A stretch of 64,000 nt of DNA from Acidobacteriota bacterium (GTDB taxonomy: Bacteria > Acidobacteriota > Vicinamibacteria > Vicinamibacterales > JAKQTR01). The notes under the pieces were generated by a model. That model was not told the origin of the DNA. It searched no databases and saw nothing but the letters and a program-made list of their open reading frames with translations. Below, one piece after another: positions 27,578 to 35,609 of this stretch. Position numbers and translations under genes: made by a program. Numbering within the stretch: the stretch's first letter is position 1; every line of letters starts with the position of its first letter. Location: assembly GCA_026393755.1 (NCBI GenBank), contig JAPKZO010000021.1, forward strand, positions 35,535 through 99,534, in the 5' to 3' direction.

Positions 27578-27763
27578 GGAAGCTGCGAAGCCGCGAAGGC
27601 GGACTTACCCACCGCCGAGACCACGGGCACATCCGGTTCCCACTCGGGTAGCCCCTACACAGACCTTCTGCCTCCTGCTTAGAGTATTTCGCAGCGTTCG
27701 ACGGAAACCCGCGGGATTCTCTCGCCTCTCTCATTTGGTTCGGAGCTTGCAACCGGGCATCGC

Positions 27764-28015
27764 GTGCCCGAAAAGTCCTTCGTCTATGTCCTGCGCAGCA
27801 CAGTTGATTCCGCTCGGCACTACGTCGGCGTCACCTCGGATGTCCCCACCCGGCTCGATACCCACAACTCGGGCGGCTCGAGCCACACCGTTCGCAAGCG
27901 ACCGTGGCAACTGGTGGTGTCAATCGAATTCTCGAACGCGGAGAGTGCCGCCGCATTTGAGAGGTACTTGAAATCCGGGTCGGGCCGCGCCTTCGCCAAG
28001 CGTCACTTCAAATGA
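27764..28015 (+). CDS. GIY-YIG domain protein (UPF0213-like)
   Basis: 83 residues with a GTG start. It is essentially a single GIY-YIG nuclease domain: FVYVLRS and HYVGVTSDV form the GIY and YIG halves about 10 residues apart, followed by the conserved Arg/His region (TRLDTHN) and FERYLKSGSG with the glutamate that would bind metal. Such stand-alone domains are often of unknown function; others are homing or repair nucleases. It sits between the tRNA-linked tandem repeats and a recombinase remnant, suggesting a mobile context. The stop abuts the convergent remnant. Confidence 0.8.
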   Translation: MPEKSFVYVLRSTVDSARHYVGVTSDVPTRLDTHNSGGSSHTVRKRPWQLVVSIEFSNAESAAAFERYLKSGSGRAFAKRHFK

Positions 28016-28429
28016 TCAATTCCGCCGGCCGGCGCCAACCGGCGCGGTGACGATCCGCAACGCGGGCACGTCGCGCCGCATCCACTCGATTTCGAACCGC
28101 GCCTGGGGCGCCTTCTCTCCGTGCTGGTTGCGATTCTTCGTCTTGTTCCACGTCACCACGCCGCGATGGAGCTCCCGATACAGAATCTCGTGAATCGAGG
28201 AACTGCTCCAGGCGTGCGGCCGAGCCTGCTGTGCGCGCGGACACGGCGCCCCTTCCTCGTTGAGCGTCTTGGCAATCCCCTTCTTCCCGTAGCCTGCCGC
28301 GGCAAGCTCGAAGATTCGACGGTTGACGGCGGCTTCGACGTCGTTGACGCGGCGCTCGACGTGCGATCGCCGGCCGTCAGGCGCGTGGATCTCGACGTTG
28401 TCGTACCCGAAGACGCGCCCGCCGGGCAA
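28016..28429 (-). pseudogene. Fragment of a large serine recombinase
   Basis: The 137-residue frame matches the central Recombinase domain of large serine recombinases: GGRVFGYDN, AAVNRRIFELAAAGYGKKGI, AKTLNEEGAP, SSIHEILYRELHRGVVTWNKTK. The N-terminal resolvase catalytic domain (with its Ser nucleophile) is missing, with an in-frame TGA just upstream, and the C-terminal zinc-ribbon/coiled-coil part is gone. It is therefore a non-functional remnant marking a past integration. It lies inside the segment bounded by tRNA-Glu 3'-end copies. Confidence 0.82.
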
Positions 28430-28574
28430 TCTTCAATCGTGTGTTTCATGATCTCCCTTTCCTTGGTGGATGGGCCGCGCGGAACTCCATCTGCGCGGCG
28501 CGGGTTTTCCGATCTGCGGTTTCCGTGGTGGCGTCGGCGAACGAGCTGTCAGCGGAATGATGATTCGACCACTT

Positions 28575-28608
28575 TTTCTGAAAAACGCATCTTTCTGAAA
28601 AACGCATC
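28575..28608. repeat. 17-bp direct repeat, two copies
   Basis: TTTCTGAAAAACGCATC occurs twice head to tail, about 100 bp upstream of the exonuclease/BRCT gene. It could be an operator or a short slippage repeat. The sequence is AT-richer than its surroundings. Confidence 0.6.
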
Positions 28609-28700
28609 ACTTTCGGCTTCTGCCCCATCTCGCGCTGCGCGCATCACGAAAGCCGCGATATGTTACGCTGGCAGCCTTCGTCCCCCAACGGAGATGATCG

Positions 28701-29573
28701 ATGGCCGATACGTTCGTAGCGATTGACCTAGAGACGGCCAACCCCGACTTGGCGAGTATCTGCCAAATTGCAGCGGTTACTTTCACCGACGGTGCTGTCA
28801 CGGATTCGTGGCAAACGCTGGTCGATCCCGAAGACTATTTCCATCCCGTGAACGTCTCGATCCACGGGATCGTCGCCAGCGCGGTCGTGGGCGCCCCTCG
28901 ATTCGTCGATGTCGCTCCACAGCTTGCGGAATTGCTGGAGCGTCGCATAGTGGCCAGCCATACGGGTTTCGACCGCGTAGCCCTGTCTCAGGCCCAAGGA
29001 AAGCACGGCTTGCCTCCAATCGGATGCCAGTGGATTGACACGGCTAGAGTGAGCCGCCGCGCGTGGCCTCAGTTCGCCCGGAGCGGATACGGTCTCGCAA
29101 AGGTGGCCAGACACTGTGGCATCGAGTTCCAACACCACGATGCTGCTGAAGACGCTCGTGCCGCTGGAGAAATCCTCGTGCGCGCCATGTCGGAGCACCG
29201 TCTCGGACTTTCCGAATGGTTGGCTCGCGTCAATCAACCGATCAATCCGCGAGAACCAAACGCCCCGCAGGGACCCGAGCGTGCGGGAAACCCTGATGGT
29301 GAACTGTTTGGCGAAGTGGTCGTCTTCACAGGCGCCCTGTCGATGCTGCGGAGCGATGCAGCCAACATGGCAGCCGAAGCGGGCTGCAACGTTGCTGCGT
29401 CCGTTGGAAAGACGACTACCATTCTGGTGGTCGGTGACACAGACGTCCGTTCACTGGCCGGACATGAAAAGAGCTCAAAGCACCGAAAGGCTGAGGAGCT
29501 CATCATGCAGGGCCAGCCCCTCCGCATCCTGTGTGAGCGGGACTTCCTCGCCCTACTTCGGGTCGGTTCTTAG
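28701..29573 (+). CDS. DEDDh 3'-5' exonuclease with C-terminal BRCT domain
   Basis: 290 residues. The N-terminal 180 residues are a DnaQ/DNA polymerase III epsilon-like exonuclease: AIDLETANP (Asp9, Glu11), SHTGFD, and HHDAAEDARA with the His-Asp pair. The C-terminal 90 residues form a BRCT domain (GEVVVFTGALSMLR, GKTTTILVVGD, KAEELIMQGQPLRIL) like that of bacterial ligase LigA. The fusion suggests nick or end recognition during repair, or a defence nuclease. Base composition is lower in GC than the flanks. The next gene begins at or just after its stop, indicating an operon. Confidence 0.85.
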   Translation: MADTFVAIDLETANPDLASICQIAAVTFTDGAVTDSWQTLVDPEDYFHPVNVSIHGIVASAVVGAPRFVDVAPQLAELLERRIVASHTGFDRVALSQAQGKHGLPPIGCQWIDTARVSRRAWPQFARSGYGLAKVARHCGIEFQHHDAAEDARAAGEILVRAMSEHRLGLSEWLARVNQPINPREPNAPQGPERAGNPDGELFGEVVVFTGALSMLRSDAANMAAEAGCNVAASVGKTTTILVVGDTDVRSLAGHEKSSKHRKAEELIMQGQPLRILCERDFLALLRVGS

Positions 29574-29587
29574 TGGGGACCGCAACA

Positions 29588-30247
29588 ATGGCACCAACAA
29601 TCGCGGAGCAGGTCCACAAGGACTTCGTACGACGAGAAGAGGAACGCTGTCTCGAACGTGAACGAATCACTGGCAAGAAGGTCAAGCGGAAGGAAGTCCC
29701 GATTCCCGTCGTGCGTCTTGGACCCGAGGCGCTATGCCAGAATATCGAGCACTTGTTGCTGGTGACCGAGTACGACTACGACCTGTCACATCGGAAGTTC
29801 CAAGACTACTGTGCGTCTCGTGGCTCCCTACAGCTTGCGGGCATTCGTGGCACAACGCTATGGCAGTACCATGCCGACCACTCGTTGTCGAAGGACGCCT
29901 ACCTGGCTGACCCGTACTTCCAATTCGCGCAGGAACACGAAGGCACACGGCACAAGTACACCCCGAAAGACATGGACGTGCAGTGGAAGATCATTCGCCT
30001 TTCGAGGGCAACGTTCCAGGACTGTTGGGAGTTGTTCAAAGGCAGGGGGCGTGGCGAGGCGGAACGACCGAAACAGAAGCGACCACCCCGAAAAACCAAG
30101 ACCACGGCGACTGGCGGGAGTCGGCAGGTGCGAGAACGCGCCCGACGCAAAGACCCGGTACCGGTCACGGCCCGCTTGGATTTTGGAGAACCGGACCCAA
30201 GAGACAACGCAAGAAAGCCGAGAAAGAACAAACAGAAGACCGGATGA
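29588..30247 (+). CDS. Unknown protein paired with exonuclease/BRCT gene
   Basis: 219 residues from ATG 29588; a GTG at 29573 overlapping the previous stop is the alternative start. The family is not recognised. Residues 1-145 look globular (LGPEALCQNIEHLLLVTEYDYDL, then FQDYCASRG). The last 70 residues are strongly basic, rich in Lys/Arg/Pro (KQKRPPRKTK, ARKPRKNKQK), suited to DNA or RNA binding. Overlap with the exonuclease gene implies joint function. Codon use is less GC-rich than in housekeeping genes, consistent with acquisition. Confidence 0.65.
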   Translation: MAPTIAEQVHKDFVRREEERCLERERITGKKVKRKEVPIPVVRLGPEALCQNIEHLLLVTEYDYDLSHRKFQDYCASRGSLQLAGIRGTTLWQYHADHSLSKDAYLADPYFQFAQEHEGTRHKYTPKDMDVQWKIIRLSRATFQDCWELFKGRGRGEAERPKQKRPPRKTKTTATGGSRQVRERARRKDPVPVTARLDFGEPDPRDNARKPRKNKQKTG

Positions 30248-30320
30248 TTCGACGCGTACTCCTGACCTACGCGGCGAGCCGTCCGACCAGGCGCAGGACG
30301 GGTTGGTACGAATGACTGCA

Positions 30321-30339
30321 TCGCCGTGGGGACGCCACC
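30321..30339. repeat. tRNA-Glu 3'-end-like direct repeat, copy A
   Basis: TCGCCGTGGGGACGCCACC differs at one base from copy B at 30677-30695 (356 bp away) and shares 12 exact bases with the end of tRNA-Glu. It is non-coding, about 75 bp after the unknown basic protein's stop. Confidence 0.55.
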
Positions 30340-30355
30340 AAGTTGTATCAGGCAA

Positions 30356-30568
30356 CTATCGTTCGCACTGGCGCCGCCGGTGTTCTGCCCTGCGCCACCG
30401 AAGGTACTCCCGCCACGTGACCATCACACCGATGACAAAGAACGCCATCGATTCGTACGTATATTGCGGGTACGCCAAAGAGACGCCAGCGAAGGCGGCC
30501 AACGCGCAGACGCCGAACAGAACCTTCACCAGGCTACCTTCGCGGGGAGCGAAGTGGAAAGACTGCAT
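30356..30568 (-). CDS. Small membrane protein (cassette-like unit)
   Basis: About 70 residues from ATG 30568, preceded by GGGAGGTCGGAG; 21 upstream codons are open but lack a site. It has two predicted transmembrane helices (VLFGVCALAAFAGVSLAY and MAFFVIGVMVTW) and a basic C-terminus. A TATACT -10-like box lies at 30628-30623 on the minus strand. Gene and promoter lie entirely between the two tRNA-Glu-end-like repeats, so the 356-bp interval looks like a self-contained cassette. Function is unknown; small two-helix proteins are common as toxins or membrane effectors. Confidence 0.55.
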   Translation of the reverse strand: MQSFHFAPREGSLVKVLFGVCALAAFAGVSLAYPQYTYESMAFFVIGVMVTWREYLRWRRAEHRRRQCER

Positions 30569-30676
30569 CTCCGACCTCCCTCTTCCCGTCGCGCTATCTC
30601 GGTCGCGAGCCGCGTGCGGCAGAGTATACACTTACGCCGCCCGCCGGAACCGGCCCTCAAGATACAGCCGGGTGAG

Positions 30677-30695
30677 TCGCTGTGGGGACGCCACC
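30677..30695. repeat. tRNA-Glu 3'-end-like direct repeat, copy B
   Basis: TCGCTGTGGGGACGCCACC; see copy A at 30321. It lies between the two small membrane-protein genes. Confidence 0.55.
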
Positions 30696-30778
30696 GACAG
30701 TCTGCCGGTTCCCGGCCAGCCTCTTCCCGGCGGCGCCTGCTCGGCAAGCCACTTGCCCCTGTGAAGCGAGAATCGTCT

Positions 30779-30982
30779 TCAGCGGGACTGTTGACGTGGC
30801 TGCAGGTAGCCGAAGTAGAAGAACACGCCGCATAAGACCACTGATACGACCGCTTTCACGGCAACGAGACGCGGGGAGATCGTGAATCCAAAAAGCGGAA
30901 ACGGCACGGAGACGTCGTACAGGAACAGATAGGCATTCGCGATCGTGCCGGCGAATGCAGCGCCCGAGAAGAACTTGAACAC
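30779..30982 (-). CDS. Small two-helix membrane protein
   Basis: 67 residues from a GTG at 30982 (MFKFFSG); the frame is open upstream (TARINWRE), so the true start may be earlier. It has hydrophobic helices around GAAFAGTIANAYLFLY and VAVKAVVSVVLCGVFFYFGYL. No family is recognised. It is downstream of the M14 peptidase gene on the same strand, separated by 160 bp. Coding status rests on composition and hydrophobicity only. Confidence 0.45.
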   Translation of the reverse strand: MFKFFSGAAFAGTIANAYLFLYDVSVPFPLFGFTISPRLVAVKAVVSVVLCGVFFYFGYLQPRQQSR

Positions 30983-31142
30983 TTCCCGCCAGTTGATCCG
31001 CGCGGTCGTACCCTCGCGTTTCAGCGACCGGGGGCCCTGCGCGAGCGTATAACGCCGCTGTCCGCACAGTCGCTCGCTAAGAGACTCCCGCCGCCGCTCA
31101 CGCTCCTAGGTCGCCGACACGAGCGCCGGCAGTTCGCACGGT

Positions 31143-34100
31143 CTAGCGGCCGGCGTTCAGATCGTTCCAGTTCAGGATCGCGTTGAACGCCAGAAAGTGG
31201 CTCCCGCTGGTTTCGTTCCGCCAGAACGGACGTACGCCGAACAGGACGACGTGCCCCTTGCCCAGGCTCACGTCGACGAGCGCCGGCCTGCCGGCCAGGG
31301 ATTCTCCGCCGACCAGTGCGCCCGACAGCAGAAGATCGTTCGGGTCGGTCGGATACGACAGCAGCACGCGTGGTCCGGCCGTCGCCGCGTCGAGTCCGCC
31401 GCGGCCGACGCCGCCCCCGCCTCCTGCACCGCGTCCGCCGGCAGCGCCGCGCTGCGCGGCTGGCACCGGCGGGCCGTCCAGCGTCGTCAACCGCGACGGC
31501 GTCGCCATCGGCTGGAGGTTCGGCTGGAACGACGGCGTGCCCCCGCGCCCTCCTCCGCCGCCGCGTCCGCCGCCGCCGGAGAGCGCCAGGACTGGCCCGC
31601 TCTTGTAGATCACTCCCAGCGCCTTCTGGTCGTAGCCGTACAGGACCGGGCTCGTCTTGTCGCCGAGCAGCGTCTTGATGACCGATCCCGGCGCCCACAA
31701 GTCGGCCGGGTTCTCGGTCACGATCCCGGGCACAATCCGGTAGTCGGGGAATACCGCGGCCGGCGGGCCTTCTGCGATGAGCAGGCCGCCCTCCTGCACG
31801 AAGGTCTCGAGCGCCCTCATGCCGTCGCGGCCGAGACTTCCCCGCCGATCGTCGGTCGCATCGGGCGCCGTCCCGACGTTCGGAGTGAGATCGGTCTTCT
31901 TGTAGGGTTGAGGCGTGCCGCCCGACGGCACGTCGCCGCCGTCGACCTGCACGGGCCCGGCCGGGTAGAAGATGACGTCGAACTTCGCGCGGAGGTTGCC
32001 CTGCCGGACGAGGTTGTCGGCGAAGTAGGTGTACGGGATCTTGAGTCTATCGAACACCATCCGGACCCAGCCCTCGTCCTGCGTGCTCGACCACGAGTGG
32101 AGGTAACCGATGCGCGGCACGTCGAGGTCGTGCGTCGGGACGTTGGGCGGCGTGTCGGTGGCCCACGCCGCAAGTCCGAGTTCCCGGATCTGCGGGTCGA
32201 GCGACGCGCGGTCGGCGTTCGGGATGATGAACGCGCCGGGGCCGAAGCGGTGACCCGCCAGTTCGAACGCCCGCTCGGCGGCCGACATCTTCACGTTGGC
32301 GTTCGCGAACCGGAAGGTCGCCAGGTTGCTGTCGGTCGTGTGATCGATGACCAGCATCCGCCCGTTGCCGTCGATGGTCCCGACGCCCTTGAAGTCGGCC
32401 GTCGCGAGCGCCATCGGCTTCTCAAAGATGCTCTTGTCGTCGATCTTGTGCACCTCCAGGTTGCGCAACAGCGGGAACGACCAGCCCGTGTCGTCGTACG
32501 GGCGCGGGTTCTGTTCGGGGAACCACTGCACGCCGAGCAGCATGTTGACAAGGCCGCCATACGGCTGGTCGAGTCGGACGATGTAGTCGCCGGCGGCCAC
32601 CTGAACGTTGTCGATCGTGAATGGAGCCGTCGCCGTGTGCACCTCGACCGCATCGCGGCGGAAGTAGTTCATCAGGTCGGCCGCATCGGCCCTGCGCGGC
32701 TGCCTGGCGGGCACGACGTAGGCGTAGGGCGCCCTCGTCTTCCCTTTCTCGACCATCATCTTGTTCTTGATGTAGTAGTTCTCGAGGATCATCTCGTGGC
32801 TCTTCGCCACGGTGTTGAGCGCGATGAGCAGCGCCGACTGCTGCATGTTGATGTTCGAGCGGCCGCTCCACTGCACGCCCTCGGGCGGCACCGGGTACGG
32901 ACGATACCACTCCGTGCTCTGCCCGCCGGCCACGGTCCGACCGCGACCCGCCGTCGCGGCGGGCGCGCCCCCTCGGGCTCCTCCCGCCGGTGCGGCGCCG
33001 GCGCGTCCACCAGCCGCCGCTTCACCGCCTCTCCCTCCGCCCCCACCGCCGCCCGCGTAGCTCTGCGTCTCGTAGAACCGGCCAATCGAGTTGTGCGTGA
33101 CCGCGATCCACAGCAGGAAGTTCGGCGCCCACCCGTCCCAGTAGTTGTAGGTGTACACCCCGGGCACGCCGCGCTTGGTCATCTCCATCACTTCGGTCTG
33201 CGACAGCCACCACCACTCGCTCGCCAGCACGGGCGGAATCTCGGTGTTGTACGGCCCGGTGCCGGCCGAGGTGTAGAGCAGCGTCACCGACTCGTGGAGA
33301 TCGTGCAGCACCTGCGGGCGCAGGTCGAGGAACAGCTTCAGCGTGTTGCGGGTGAGCGCCAGGCCCTTGCCCATGGTGTCGCGGTTGTCGTCGTGCGCCA
33401 CGTACCTGCCCCAGTAGGTCATCCCAGGCTGCGGCTGGCCGGCGTCGGCCGCGCGCCGGTTGTCCACGTAGCGCTCGTGGCCGTCCACCTCGGCCACCGG
33501 CACGATGACGACGATCGCGTTGTTTCTGATCTGCTGGATGAACGGCGACTCCTCCACCGCCAGGCGGAACGCCAACTCAATCAGCATCTCCGGGCTGCCG
33601 GCCTCGGATGAATGGAGGCTGCCGGTCACGACGTAGATGGGCTTGCCGGTCTGGATCAGCTGCCGCGCCTGCGCTTCCGAGAGCGTACGCGGGTCGGTCA
33701 GCTGCCTCGTGATGCGCTTGTATCGATCGAGCGCCGCCAGCGTCGCCTCGTCTGCGACCGCCAGGGCCACCATCGGCCGCCCCTCTTCGGTCTTGCCGAT
33801 CTCCCACATCGTCACCCGCGCCGATGCCTTGTCGAGTGCTTCGTAGTAGCGGACGATGTCCTTGTGGTAGGTGACCTTGCTGTCCTCGCCCGGCACGTAG
33901 CCGAAGAACTTCAGCGGAGACGGCACCGTCGAGGAGGCCGGCATGTGATCGACCAGTTCGGTCAGGATTCGCTTGTCCGGCGTGGCGTCCAGAATGCGCC
34001 TGGTGTACTCCTGGTCCACCGCCTGCGCGCGCTGGCCGGCGGCAGCGGTCTTCTGGCCTGCCGCCTGCCGCGCCTGGATGCCGACCGCGAACGCGATCAC

Positions 34101-34154
34101 GCCGAGGATGGTCGCCGCAATCACGGCGGTTCGAGGCAACTGCTTGTGCATCAT
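31143..34154 (-). CDS. Large exported zinc carboxypeptidase-like protein (peptidase M14)
   Basis: About 1003 residues from ATG 34154 (or the adjacent ATG 34151, better spaced from GGAGG). The signal anchor IAATILGVIAFAVGIQA is at the N-terminus. The M14 domain (about 60-450) has the zinc motif GSLHSSEAGSPEM, the substrate Arg region NNAIVVIVPVAEVDG, and an LHE segment in VLHDLHESVTLLY. Around residue 370 and in the last 150 residues there are Gly/Ala/Arg-rich low-complexity stretches. The C-terminal half (LLIAEGPPAAVFPDYRIV) resembles a class I glutamine-amidotransferase-like fold, as in related acidobacterial peptidases. Probably periplasmic peptide digestion. A TATACT -10-like box is at 34325-34320, beside a dispersed repeat. 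Confidence 0.83.
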   Translation of the reverse strand: MMHKQLPRTAVIAATILGVIAFAVGIQARQAAGQKTAAAGQRAQAVDQEYTRRILDATPDKRILTELVDHMPASSTVPSPLKFFGYVPGEDSKVTYHKDIVRYYEALDKASARVTMWEIGKTEEGRPMVALAVADEATLAALDRYKRITRQLTDPRTLSEAQARQLIQTGKPIYVVTGSLHSSEAGSPEMLIELAFRLAVEESPFIQQIRNNAIVVIVPVAEVDGHERYVDNRRAADAGQPQPGMTYWGRYVAHDDNRDTMGKGLALTRNTLKLFLDLRPQVLHDLHESVTLLYTSAGTGPYNTEIPPVLASEWWWLSQTEVMEMTKRGVPGVYTYNYWDGWAPNFLLWIAVTHNSIGRFYETQSYAGGGGGGGRGGEAAAGGRAGAAPAGGARGGAPAATAGRGRTVAGGQSTEWYRPYPVPPEGVQWSGRSNINMQQSALLIALNTVAKSHEMILENYYIKNKMMVEKGKTRAPYAYVVPARQPRRADAADLMNYFRRDAVEVHTATAPFTIDNVQVAAGDYIVRLDQPYGGLVNMLLGVQWFPEQNPRPYDDTGWSFPLLRNLEVHKIDDKSIFEKPMALATADFKGVGTIDGNGRMLVIDHTTDSNLATFRFANANVKMSAAERAFELAGHRFGPGAFIIPNADRASLDPQIRELGLAAWATDTPPNVPTHDLDVPRIGYLHSWSSTQDEGWVRMVFDRLKIPYTYFADNLVRQGNLRAKFDVIFYPAGPVQVDGGDVPSGGTPQPYKKTDLTPNVGTAPDATDDRRGSLGRDGMRALETFVQEGGLLIAEGPPAAVFPDYRIVPGIVTENPADLWAPGSVIKTLLGDKTSPVLYGYDQKALGVIYKSGPVLALSGGGGRGGGGGRGGTPSFQPNLQPMATPSRLTTLDGPPVPAAQRGAAGGRGAGGGGGVGRGGLDAATAGPRVLLSYPTDPNDLLLSGALVGGESLAGRPALVDVSLGKGHVVLFGVRPFWRNETSGSHFLAFNAILNWNDLNAGR

Positions 34155-34339
34155 GTCCTCCGCAGGTGGTCTTCGGTCACACGTGCAATGACGGTCCCCG
34201 GCCCCGTGGCCGACGGTGTCGCTTCGGATTCGGCGGTGCGTTCGTGATGCCGTCCAGGCCGGCGCCAAGCAGCGTCCGGCAGGACACCGATTCCAGGACA
34301 CGTTCCGCACGATCGCGGGAGTATAGCACCTGCATCCTG

Positions 34340-34418
34340 CCGAAACGGCGCAGCCCGACCGTCTTCCCCTGCGCCAGCGACTCCACCGGACCTCGGCAGC
34401 CCCTTCGCCGGAACGGCC
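34340..34418. repeat. Dispersed ~80-bp repeat, copy A
   Basis: About 80 bp, roughly 85% identical by eye to 36806-36887; the best block contains TGCGCCAGCGACTCCACCGG. Read on the minus strand, the repeat ends in CGTTTC, 16 bp before TATACT, upstream of the M14 peptidase. The interval 34155-34464 holds this repeat, that promoter candidate and, on the plus strand, a TAGAAT box (34446-34451) before the small gene at 34465. Confidence 0.7.
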
Positions 34419-34464
34419 GAGGCCCAGCCCGTCTGGCGCCTGGTGTAGAATGGCGCTCGCGTCC

Positions 34465-34731
34465 ATGATCACCCAGTCTCCCGACACAGATCCCGAGTCG
34501 GAGCGCCTCCAGATCCGGCTCCTGCGCTCCATGCCCGTGTGGCAGCGGATCGCGCAGATCGATGCACTCAACGCCATGGCGGAAACCTTCACCCTGATTG
34601 GCTTGCGCCAGCGTCACTCGACCGCCAGCCCGACCGAACTGCGACAACTGCTTCGGGATACACGGCTGCAGATGCTGAAGGCATCTGCAATCCCAACCAA
34701 CCACCAGGTCAGCCCGGACGACGTGGCGTGA
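34465..34731 (+). CDS. Small helical protein paired with nucleotidyltransferase
   Basis: 88 residues from ATG 34465. An in-frame ATG at 34450 overlaps a TAGAAT -10 box, so the later start is preferred. The helical sequence RSMPVWQRIAQIDALNAMAE and LIGLRQRHSTASPTELRQL resembles small proteins found upstream of DUF6036-type nucleotidyltransferases. The stop overlaps the next gene's GTG by 4 bp (GTGA), so the two are translationally coupled. Possible antitoxin or regulatory partner; inference only. Confidence 0.68.
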   Translation: MITQSPDTDPESERLQIRLLRSMPVWQRIAQIDALNAMAETFTLIGLRQRHSTASPTELRQLLRDTRLQMLKASAIPTNHQVSPDDVA

Positions 34732-35309
34732 ACACGATTACCGACGTGCTGCTGCAAGTGATCAACGTACTCGACGAACTGGACGTGGAGTACGTGCTGG
34801 TGGGTTCGGTCGCCAGTTCGGCCCGCGGCTTTCCCCGCTCCACAAACGACGCGGACATCGTGGCCGATCTGAGGCCGGAGCACACCGACAGACTGGTCGC
34901 GAGCCTGGGCGGCGAGTTCTACATCGATCCCGGCGCGGTCGCGCGCGCGGTCGTCGGCCATCGGAGTTTCAATGCCATTCATCACGCGTCGGGCTTCAAG
35001 GTGGATGTCTTCGTGCCCCCGCCCGACGGCTTCGGGCGGCAGCAACTCGCCCGGCGATCGCAGGAGCACCTTGACCCGGCCGGGCCACAGGCGGTCTTTG
35101 TCGCGACCGCGGAAGATGTGGTCCTCTCCAAGCTGGATTGGTACCGCGCTTCGGACGGAATGTCCGACCGCCAGTGGCACGATCTTGTCGGCGTCATCAA
35201 GGTGCAGGCACCCACGATCGACCTCGCGTACCTGCGCCAGTGGGCCGCGCGGCTAGGTCTGACGGAATTGCTGGACCGGGCTCTGGCTGAAGCGGCGGAG
35301 TTTGGCTAG
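34728..35309 (+). CDS. Nucleotidyltransferase (DUF6036/AbiEii-like)
   Basis: 193 residues from a GTG that overlaps the previous stop. The N-terminus has the pol-beta-type nucleotidyltransferase pattern: LVGSVASSARGFPRSTNDADIVAD, i.e. a GS helix, conserved Arg/Thr and Asp-x-Asp-like metal residues, then FKVDVFVPP with a third acidic residue. The C-terminal half is helical (VLSKLDWYRASDGMSDRQWHD), as in minimal nucleotidyltransferase toxins such as AbiEii or MenT. With the coupled upstream partner it may form a toxin-antitoxin or tRNA-modifying pair. The nucleotide and target are unknown. Confidence 0.78.
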   Translation: MNTITDVLLQVINVLDELDVEYVLVGSVASSARGFPRSTNDADIVADLRPEHTDRLVASLGGEFYIDPGAVARAVVGHRSFNAIHHASGFKVDVFVPPPDGFGRQQLARRSQEHLDPAGPQAVFVATAEDVVLSKLDWYRASDGMSDRQWHDLVGVIKVQAPTIDLAYLRQWAARLGLTELLDRALAEAAEFG

Positions 35310-35609
35310 CTCCCGACCACCTTCCCTTTGGACCAGACCGGTGAAGTGTCGGGATCACAGGGATCGGGTGTCCGCACCATGAAGAGTCTCGCGCATCGGC
35401 GAATCACTCCGAGCCATTCAACGTGCCGGATGAGGCGGTGTCCCGGTGGGGATACCACCACTGGGGTGCGACCCCTCCGAGCAGCCGCGCCACCCGACGA
35501 TGAAGCATGCACGGGCGGTCGAGTGCCTCGCCGCAGGGCTGTCGTCTTCGACTAGAATAGCCGGGTCGCATGCCCACTCGCCCGTGACCGCGTCCCCGTG
35601 GAGGCGAAG
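35310..35609. other. Intergenic region with tRNA-Glu-end-like site
   Basis: Contains TCCCGGTGGGGATACCA at 35441-35457, matching the tRNA-Glu 3' end at 15 of 17 positions, and a TAGAAT -10-like box at 35553-35558 before the exported protein gene at 35610. No coding sequence is supported here. Confidence 0.4.

Noticed and set aside
24976..27856. A 14-base match (TCCCCACCCGGCTC) between the tRNA-Lys 3' end and the GIY-YIG coding sequence
   Set aside because: In the gene it spells preferred codons (Pro-Thr-Arg-Leu), so codon bias explains it well enough; no second feature supports an attachment site.
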